Source of the DNA: an uncultured Clostridium sp.
GTDB lineage: Bacteria; Bacillota; Clostridia; TANB77; CAG-508
Direction of reading: 5' to 3'
Assembly: GCA_930987745.1 (NCBI GenBank)
Contig: CAKNKX010000007.1
Coordinates: 1 to 61,460 of the forward strand
Length of the DNA stretch: 61,460 nucleotides
In this document: in pieces, positions 55,759-61,460 of the stretch
Position numbering within the stretch: position 1 is the stretch's first letter
Layout: every line of letters begins with the position of its first letter
Notes under the pieces: model-generated
Told to the model about the DNA's origin: nothing
Seen by the model: the letters and a program-made list of their open reading frames with translations, nothing else
Database searches by the model: none
Position numbers and translations under genes: made by a program

Positions 55759-56661
55759 ATGTTTGAAAATTACCCAATGATTCCATATTTTGGTTTTAAA
55801 GGCGAAAATGTAAGAACACCTATTACCTTTCCTGCTCAGCATCAGCCTATTCAACCTGGAATGGAATTTGAAATGAATCCACTACCTATTTTTGAAAATC
55901 CTAATTACACTCCAAGTGGAAAACTTCAAGACAAAGTAGTTATTATCTCTGGTGGCGATAGTGGAATTGGAAGAGCTGTTAGTGTTCTTTTTGCAAAAGA
56001 AGGAGCTGATATTGTAATTAGTTATTTAAACGAACATGAAGATGCAAATTACACAAAACAAATTATTGAAAATTATGGAAGAAAATGTGTACTAATTCCT
56101 GGAGATTTGCGTGATGAAAATCTATCAACATATATAGCAGAAACTGCAATAAATACTTTTGGAAAAGTTGATATTTTAATTAATAACTGTGGTGTTCAGT
56201 TTCCGCAAAACAGTATTTTAGATATTTCTAGCAAGCAATTAAAAGATACTTTTGAAACAAATATTTTTACATTTTTCTATTTAACAAAAGCTGTTTTACC
56301 TCATTTAGGGGCAAATAGCAGTATTATAAATACTACATCTATTACTGCTTTTGATGGCAAGAAAAATCTAATTGATTATTCTGCAACAAAAGGTGCAATT
56401 ACTGTATTTACTAAATCTCTTGCATTATCTTTAGCAGACCAAGCAATTCGTGTTAATGCTGTTGCTCCAGGGCCTATTTGGACACCTCTTATTCCTTCTT
56501 CATTTACACCTAAAGAAGTAGAAATATTTGGAACTGAAACTCCTCTAAAAAGAGCTGGAGAACCTTTTGAACTTGCACCTGCTTACCTTTACCTTGCAAG
56601 TGACGATTCTAGATATGTTACAGGTCAAATTATTCATGTAAATGGAGGAACTATAGTTTAA
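55759..56661 (+). CDS. Short-chain dehydrogenase/reductase
   Basis: 300 residues from ATG 55759 (AAAAGGAG upstream). The N-terminal ~45-residue extension (NPLPIFENPNYTPSGKLQDK) is typical of YhdF/YghA-like SDRs with general-stress expression. The NAD(P) loop is ISGGDSGIGRAVSVLF, the INNCGVQ segment follows, the catalytic Tyr-x-x-x-Lys is YSATKGA and the exit NAVAPGPIWTPL is conserved. Substrate unknown. Monocistronic. Confidence 0.92.
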   Translation: MFENYPMIPYFGFKGENVRTPITFPAQHQPIQPGMEFEMNPLPIFENPNYTPSGKLQDKVVIISGGDSGIGRAVSVLFAKEGADIVISYLNEHEDANYTKQIIENYGRKCVLIPGDLRDENLSTYIAETAINTFGKVDILINNCGVQFPQNSILDISSKQLKDTFETNIFTFFYLTKAVLPHLGANSSIINTTSITAFDGKKNLIDYSATKGAITVFTKSLALSLADQAIRVNAVAPGPIWTPLIPSSFTPKEVEIFGTETPLKRAGEPFELAPAYLYLASDDSRYVTGQIIHVNGGTIV

Positions 56662-56667
56662 ATATTT

Positions 56668-56703
56668 TAAAGGTCATATGATAATTAAATCACATGACCT
56701 TTG
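56668..56703. terminator. Bidirectional terminator
   Basis: AAAGGTCATATGAT pairs with the ATCACATGACCTTT side, between convergent genes. Confidence 0.7.
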
Positions 56704-56712
56704 TTTTATCTA

Positions 56713-56997
56713 TTAATCACACTTACAACAGCAAGAATGTTTTTTATTTTTCTTTCTATTGCAAAGCATTAATATTACTGTTAATAACAATAATAAACCT
56801 AATATAATTGCTAAAACTATAATAGCAGGTAATGCAAGTAATACAACTAAAGCTAAGGCTGCACCAATTAATATTCCTATTGTGAAAGTAAATGCTGTTA
56901 ATAGTATAACTGCTACAATTCCTAAACAATTTTTCTTTTCTTTACATTTATCTTCTTTGTTATTATAGCAATAGATTACTTTTTCTTGTGGCTCCAT
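56713..56997 (-). CDS. Small membrane protein with cysteine-rich end
   Basis: 94 residues: a charged N-terminus with CYNNKEDKCKEKKNC, two adjacent hydrophobic helices (about 27-50 and 52-75) and a basic tail ending HSCCCKCD. The terminal cysteine cluster might bind a metal. No family recognised. AGGTGA before ATG. Confidence 0.72.
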   Translation of the reverse strand: MEPQEKVIYCYNNKEDKCKEKKNCLGIVAVILLTAFTFTIGILIGAALALVVLLALPAIIVLAIILGLLLLLTVILMLCNRKKNKKHSCCCKCD

Positions 56998-57053
56998 TTT
57001 TAAGTCACCTCCATATAAGTGTACTACCTTACACTTATATTATATATTATATA

Positions 57054-57236
57054 TTATGCTTCTTTTTCAATTTTTGTTATTGCTTTTTTTGCTTTTTCTC
57101 TTTCTAATACCACTATATGTCCACAACCTTGACATTTTAACTTAAAATCTACACCTATTCTTGTTATTTCCCAAAGTTTACTTCCACATGGATGTTTCTT
57201 TTTTGTTCTTACAATATCTCCTATTTTGTATTCCAT
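57054..57236 (-). CDS. DUF951 family protein
   Basis: 60 residues: YKIGDIVRTKKKHPCGSKLW, then EITRIGVDFKLKCQGCGH, then IVVLERE. The Cys-Gly and CQGCG motifs suggest a metal-binding small protein; the family is widespread in Firmicutes. Downstream of gltX on the same strand. Confidence 0.9.
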   Translation of the reverse strand: MEYKIGDIVRTKKKHPCGSKLWEITRIGVDFKLKCQGCGHIVVLEREKAKKAITKIEKEA

Positions 57237-57267
57237 ATAATTTTTTTCTCCTTTTGTTTTATATGAA

Positions 57268-58920
57268 TTATAAGTTTTCTATTGCTTCTGTAAATCTTTT
57301 TTCCATTCTTTCTTTTCCTAATATTTTCATAATTTCATACATATCTGGAGTATTTGTTCTCATAGTTAATGCTACTCTTAAAACTGTACTTACATCTCCA
57401 ACATGTGCCTTATACATTTCAGGATTTGCTTTAAATTCTTTTACTTCTTTTGCATATCCTAATTTTCCTGAAAGTTCTTTTATCTTATCAAACCAAGTTT
57501 GTTTGTCGTCATTTTCATCATATATATTCATATATTCTTCTAAGATTTTTTTAATATCTTCTTTTTCATTTATTACTTGATATGGATATTCTTTTTCTTG
57601 TTTTTCAAATATATCGTCATACATGTATGAAATATTTTCTTTTACATCTGACCATTTAGCAATGTCTTTACGAGGTTTTTTATTTCCTCTTTCTATTCCG
57701 AAAACTTTAAGTGCATATTCTTTATCTTGTAATATATTTTCTAATTCTTTATCATATTTTTTAGCCCATTTTAGAGATTCTTCATATACTTTTTCTGCAG
57801 TAAACATTGATATTACAGTTTTTCCAACATCATGTAATTTTACCATGTCAAAAAGAGCTCCACTTACACTCATTTTGTTTAGTTGTAATTCAAAATCTTC
57901 TATTGATTTTTCTTTATTTTGTTTTCTCCAGTTTTCAAAGTTTGAGTTAGCAATATTTAGCAAGTATTCTTTTACTGCTTCTTTAGGTATTCCTTGTTCA
58001 TCATAATAGCTTACTGCTGCTTCTGGGTCTTTTCTTTTACTTAGTTTTCTTTTATTTCCATTATCATTTTTCATAATTGGTGCAATATGTGCATATTTAG
58101 GTGCTTTAAAACCTAATTCTTGGAATAATTGTAAATGTAATGGAACTGATGATAACCATTCATCTCCACGAATTACATGTGTTGTTCCCATTAAGTGGTC
58201 ATCTACTGCATGTGCAAAATGATATGTAGGAAGTCCATCAGCCTTTATTATTACAATATCTTGGTCATTTTCTGGGAAAGTAACATTTCCTTTTATTACA
58301 TCATGATGTTTTATTTTCCTATCTTCTCTACCTGGTGATTTGAAACGAATAATATATTTTTCTCCATTTTTTATTTTTTCTATTGCTTCTTCTACAGTAA
58401 TATTTCTACATTTTGCCCAAACTCCATAATATCCAGGTCTTATTTTTGCTGATTCTTGTTTTTCTCTTATTTTATCTAATTCTTCTGGTGAACAAAAACA
58501 TGGATATGCTTTTCCTTGTGCTATTAAATATTTTGCATAAGCCTCATATATTTCTTTTCTCTTACTTTGTCTATATGGACCATAGTTTCCTTTTTCTTCT
58601 GTTTCAGAAACCATACCTTCATCTGGTTCTAATCCAAAGTTTTTTAGAGAATTTACTATGTCTGTTACTCCATTTTCTACTTCTCTTTTTTGGTCTGTAT
58701 CTTCTATTCTTAAGAAAAATACTCCTTCTGTTTGTTTTGCAAGTTTTCTTGCAATTAAACTTTGATATAGTCCACCAATATGCACAAACCCTGTTGGACT
58801 TGGTGCAAATCTTGTAACTACTGCTCCTTCTTTTAAATCCCTTCTTGGATATTTTTCTTCATAATATGAAATATCTTTTATATCTGGAAATATTAAATTT
58901 GCTAAATCTTTATAATCCAT
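57268..58920 (-). CDS. gltX: Glutamyl-tRNA synthetase
   Basis: 550 residues from ATG 58920 (AGGAGTG upstream). It charges tRNA-Glu, and probably tRNA-Gln in bacteria lacking GlnRS. Class I signature FAPSPTGFVHIGGLYQSLIA, then GEDRKIKHHDVIKGNV, and the KLSKR loop (NGNKRKLSKRKDPEA). It is longer than the ~480-residue norm because of a C-terminal part like that of archaeal-type/atypical GluRS. No frame problem. Confidence 0.93.
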   Translation of the reverse strand: MDYKDLANLIFPDIKDISYYEEKYPRRDLKEGAVVTRFAPSPTGFVHIGGLYQSLIARKLAKQTEGVFFLRIEDTDQKREVENGVTDIVNSLKNFGLEPDEGMVSETEEKGNYGPYRQSKRKEIYEAYAKYLIAQGKAYPCFCSPEELDKIREKQESAKIRPGYYGVWAKCRNITVEEAIEKIKNGEKYIIRFKSPGREDRKIKHHDVIKGNVTFPENDQDIVIIKADGLPTYHFAHAVDDHLMGTTHVIRGDEWLSSVPLHLQLFQELGFKAPKYAHIAPIMKNDNGNKRKLSKRKDPEAAVSYYDEQGIPKEAVKEYLLNIANSNFENWRKQNKEKSIEDFELQLNKMSVSGALFDMVKLHDVGKTVISMFTAEKVYEESLKWAKKYDKELENILQDKEYALKVFGIERGNKKPRKDIAKWSDVKENISYMYDDIFEKQEKEYPYQVINEKEDIKKILEEYMNIYDENDDKQTWFDKIKELSGKLGYAKEVKEFKANPEMYKAHVGDVSTVLRVALTMRTNTPDMYEIMKILGKERMEKRFTEAIENL

Positions 58921-58982
58921 CTTTTTCACTCCTGTTTCTTTTCTAAAAATTGACATTGCTATTATACCATAAACTTATTAGA

Positions 58983-59011
58983 AAAGCAAAGTGTATATTT
59001 CACTTTGCTTT
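58983..59011 (-). terminator. Terminator
   Basis: AAAGCAAAGTG pairs perfectly with CACTTTGCTTT, between gltX and the membrane gene. Confidence 0.7.
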
Positions 59012-59020
59012 AAGTTAAAA

Positions 59021-59482
59021 TTATTTCTTTTCTTCTTTTTCTCCATAAAACCAATCCATACTTTTTATGTCTTTTTTGCTATATGTATTTCCAAATACTT
59101 CTGGACTTTGTTTTTTTATCATAGTTCCTGCTTTTAGATATAACCCACAGGCTATAAATACTGTGAATAATGACAAAAATCCTACTGGTAGTAATTCGAG
59201 TATTATTGCTCCTAAAAAAACTAGATAACCTGGCATTACTTGTGGCTGTTCTTTTGCATTTAATATTAACATTATAATTGAAGCTACTCCAAATGCTAAT
59301 ACTAAAAAGCCTATTAATTGAGAGATTATCCCATAATATCCAAAGTCTACTGCTTGTCCATTAAATGCTCTATTTACATTTGATATAGTTGTGAAAAATA
59401 CTAATATCATATATATTATTCTTACTGTACCTAATGTAAAGAAAGCATATCCGAAAAATGCATTTGCTTTTTTTAATCCCAT
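59021..59482 (-). CDS. Four-helix membrane protein, unknown
   Basis: 153 residues with about four transmembrane segments (near 12-30, 48-68, 78-98 and 102-122) and a charged C-terminus (KKDIKSMDWFYGEKEEKK). I recognise no family. It lies between gltX and the adhesin cassette. Confidence 0.72.
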   Translation of the reverse strand: MGLKKANAFFGYAFFTLGTVRIIYMILVFFTTISNVNRAFNGQAVDFGYYGIISQLIGFLVLAFGVASIIMLILNAKEQPQVMPGYLVFLGAIILELLPVGFLSLFTVFIACGLYLKAGTMIKKQSPEVFGNTYSKKDIKSMDWFYGEKEEKK

Positions 59483-59576
59483 TTTCTTTACCCCTTTTAT
59501 TTTTTCTTTTGATTTTCATCAATTTAGTTATATCACAAGGGTTTTGTTTTTTCAACATTTTTAGTTATTTTAAATT

Positions 59577-61238
59577 CTAATTTTGAACAAATACTGGATA
59601 TTTATTTTCCCCTAACATCCATTTTTTCCATTGACTTGTATCAATTTCATCTGTGTTATTTTCTATATAATTATTTAAATCTGTAACTAAGTTTTCTGAG
59701 TACATATATTCTTGGTCCTTTTTTTCTACACCCTGAGCTGAAGAAAAGTTACCATAACCTAATAAATAGCCATCTTCTTTGTAATAAGTATTTATTAATG
59801 TTGCTGTATTAGCTATGTTACCATACCAATATCCTCCAACAATTGCTCCATATCCTCGTGTAGCATTATTTATTTTACCTAGATTATATGCATTAATTAT
59901 CTTACAATTTGTTCCTGTTTGCCAAGAACTGCCTAAAATTCCTCCAGCAGACACATAAACATTATTCCCTGTATTATTTGATGTAATTTCTCCAATATTA
60001 AAACAATTATATATTGAAGATGCTGAATTTATTCCAGCTATTCCTCCAACTGCACCATAATTAGCCCCTCGTCCTCCTGTTATATTTCCAAGATTATAAC
60101 AATTAATTATACTTCCATCAATATTGCCTGCAATTCCTCCTGTTTGAAAATCTCCTTTTACATCTCCTGTATTACTACAATTAATAATTTCACAATTATT
60201 TGAAGTAGCTCCTATTATTCCACCTATACTTGCATTATTTCCAGAAACTACTCCTTCTTCAGTTATATTTGCTTTATTATGACAATTTGTTAGCTTAGTA
60301 TTTCTAGCCGTAGCACAAATCCCTCCAACAGAATAGTTTGTTGAATTTATATTTCCTGTTATTGTTATATTTTTAATTTCTGCATCACTTGCCCCACCAA
60401 ATAACCCTAAATTGCTAGCTTTATTTTGGAATATATTTTCAATAACATTATTCTTACCATCAAAAATCCCTTGAAATGATGTATCATATGCATTTATTCC
60501 TATGGACTCAAATCCCGTTCCTGTTGTCATTTCTGTAATTAGTGCATTTTCATCTCCTTCATTTCCATTTATATCTCCAAAATCTGTTCTTTGACTATCA
60601 ACATATGATGCATTTGATTTAAAGTTTAGATTCCTCGTTAATACTATATTTTTACCACTAAAATTACTTTTGGTTACACTAGTTAACTTACCATTAACAA
60701 ATACTTTTCCTGTTCCATTTACTGTATTGGAAAATGCAACTAAATCTTCTATACAATTTATTTCATATGGTTTGTCTATACTTCCATTTAATACTGTTCC
60801 ATCTTCTTTTCTTGTTATATCTCCTGGGTATTGGTCAGTAACTCCTACTACATAGTCTAGTATATTTCCATCTTTGTCTACTGTATAATATCTATTTGTT
60901 TCTTCAAAAAATACTTCAAATTCTTCTCCAGAAGTTGATACCTCTACATTCCCATTTGTGTGACTATTTAGTGCATTTTGAAATTCTTCTTCTTCTAAAT
61001 TTCCTCTATTATTTTTTCCCATTGCTTCTACTGTTGATATATCTATTATTTCTTTTTCCTGTGATATTTCTGTTTCTTCTTTTGCACTTTGTGCCTGTCC
61101 TATTATCCCATTACTTCCTGTTATTGCTCCTATTGATATTCCTGCTAAAATTAATAAAACTATTATTGTTGTTATTAGTGCTATTAAAGTTATTCCTTCT
61201 TCTTTTTTATTTTTCTTTACTTTTAAAAATCTTGACAT
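59577..61238 (-). CDS. Type IV pilin-like GLUG-repeat surface adhesin (second copy)
   Basis: 553 residues. The first ~150 residues are almost identical to the gene at 199-1743 (KKEEG|ITLIALITTIIVLLILAG, then the same helical stalk and YTVDKDGNILDY segment), and so is the C-terminus WKKWMLGENKYPVFV. The middle is different and richer in GLUG units (for example GGIAGINSASSIYNCFNIGE and GGIIGATSNNCEIINCSN). Conserved ends around a variable core suggest gene conversion between copies. AGGAGG before ATG. It has the same upstream terminator and leader as the first copy. Confidence 0.75.
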   Translation of the reverse strand: MSRFLKVKKNKKEEGITLIALITTIIVLLILAGISIGAITGSNGIIGQAQSAKEETEISQEKEIIDISTVEAMGKNNRGNLEEEEFQNALNSHTNGNVEVSTSGEEFEVFFEETNRYYTVDKDGNILDYVVGVTDQYPGDITRKEDGTVLNGSIDKPYEINCIEDLVAFSNTVNGTGKVFVNGKLTSVTKSNFSGKNIVLTRNLNFKSNASYVDSQRTDFGDINGNEGDENALITEMTTGTGFESIGINAYDTSFQGIFDGKNNVIENIFQNKASNLGLFGGASDAEIKNITITGNINSTNYSVGGICATARNTKLTNCHNKANITEEGVVSGNNASIGGIIGATSNNCEIINCSNTGDVKGDFQTGGIAGNIDGSIINCYNLGNITGGRGANYGAVGGIAGINSASSIYNCFNIGEITSNNTGNNVYVSAGGILGSSWQTGTNCKIINAYNLGKINNATRGYGAIVGGYWYGNIANTATLINTYYKEDGYLLGYGNFSSAQGVEKKDQEYMYSENLVTDLNNYIENNTDEIDTSQWKKWMLGENKYPVFVQN

Positions 61239-61267
61239 TCTTTTTTCCTCCTTAGAATTTTCTTATT

Positions 61268-61460
61268 TTAAAACACAAAAAAACAGGAAGAAAAACCTAT
61301 CTTAAAAATAGGCTTCTTTTCCTGTTTATATATCTTTATTTTATTTACTTTTTCTTGTTTTTTAGCTTTTCTTACAAGCCTTTTATTGTTTAGTAAACAT
61401 AAAGTGTGTGTGTGTGTGTGTGTGTGTACTCCTGCAAGGCTTACAGCCACTTTGTCTTTC
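61268..61460 (-). CDS. Leader ORF, right cassette (partial, start beyond the window)
   Basis: Open from the right edge: KDKVAVSLAGV, then HTHTHTHT from (CA)12, then LCLLNNKRLVRKAKK. The start codon lies just outside, by comparison with the copies at 96 and 2056. Here the frame passes through the whole terminator and stops at 61268 with SSCFFVF; in the second cassette it stops inside the stem. Confidence 0.5.
   Translation of the reverse strand, partial: KDKVAVSLAGVHTHTHTHTLCLLNNKRLVRKAKKQEKVNKIKIYKQEKKPIFKIGFSSCFFVF
61275..61327 (-). terminator. Terminator/attenuator of the right cassette
   Basis: AAACAGGAA (61281-61289) pairs with TTCCTGTTT (61319-61327) around CCTATC/GATAGG-like inner arms, with U-run downstream. 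Counterpart of 1876-1921. The inner stem has a shorter perfect part (one arm reads AAAATAGG). Confidence 0.7.
61404..61427. repeat. (GT)12 microsatellite
   Basis: Twelve GT units in the right leader; same length as the copy at 1998-2021, one unit more than that at 40-61. Confidence 0.95.

Noticed and set aside
57268..58920. gltX TTC GGA and NAA GGA stretches as shift sites
   Set aside because: CGG there is out of frame (codon-final C plus GGA), and the zero frame is intact and conserved.

Overview
The window is AT-rich, low-GC Gram-positive DNA. It holds a spoVA germination/DPA-channel operon, a sortase and its likely substrate, a type IV pilus operon of the kind common in Clostridia, and typical Firmicutes housekeeping clusters. 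I read it as chromosome of a spore-forming, probably uncultured, Clostridia-like lineage. UGA is a stop codon here (for example spoVAC).

Layout. 1-2135: one complete and one partial repeat cassette, each with a promoter, a short leader ORF containing a (CA)n microsatellite, a terminator and a type IV pilin-like GLUG adhesin gene, all on the minus strand. 2194-2429: tRNA-Met and tRNA-Tyr. About 2430-14206: accessory DNA inserted at the tRNA-Tyr 3' end, with a MobV-type relaxase, tyrosine integrase, excisionase-like protein, Xre regulators, a stand-alone Spo0A-C-like DNA-binding protein, a large structured RNA, a nucleotidyltransferase-like protein and a PemK/MazF-like protein. 14321-34491, mostly minus strand: dprA, folD, ligA, sortase, hinT, alaS, then the rseP-cdsA-uppS-ispA-frr-pyrH-tsf-rpsB cluster, membrane-protein paralogues and a ROK kinase. 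34716-35240: lemA. 35319-45005: type IV pilus operon (pilM/N, pilO, pilins, pilD, minor pilins, pilB, pilT, pilC). 45208-48913: rsmB, dodecin, spoVAC-AD-AE. 48974-51475: papain-like cell-surface protease. 51664-52797: infC-rpmI-rplT with a leader. 53077-59482: serS, ysxC, an SDR, gltX and small genes. 59577-61460: another copy of the adhesin cassette.

Main observation. Seven conserved genes (ligA, rseP, pilT, spoVAD, spoVAE, serS, ysxC) and one member of a paralogous membrane-protein pair are broken in the zero frame at eleven places. Every break is the same: a single C in front of a glycine codon, giving NNY-CGG-N. Skipping one base (+1), or reading CGGN as one glycine, restores full-length proteins of normal size. 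Reading every gene listed here by eye, I found no other in-frame CGG codon, while out-of-frame CGG (NNC GGN, NCG GNN) is common and harmless. This fits a lineage in which CGG has lost its arginine meaning and CGGN is decoded as glycine by a routine +1 event.

Second observation. The adhesin cassettes carry a leader ORF with a good ribosome binding site whose frame depends on (CA)11 versus (CA)12. The 12-repeat frame runs into the stem of the terminator ahead of the adhesin; the 11-repeat frame stops about 100 nt earlier. This looks like a phase-variable, translation-coupled attenuator for surface adhesins.
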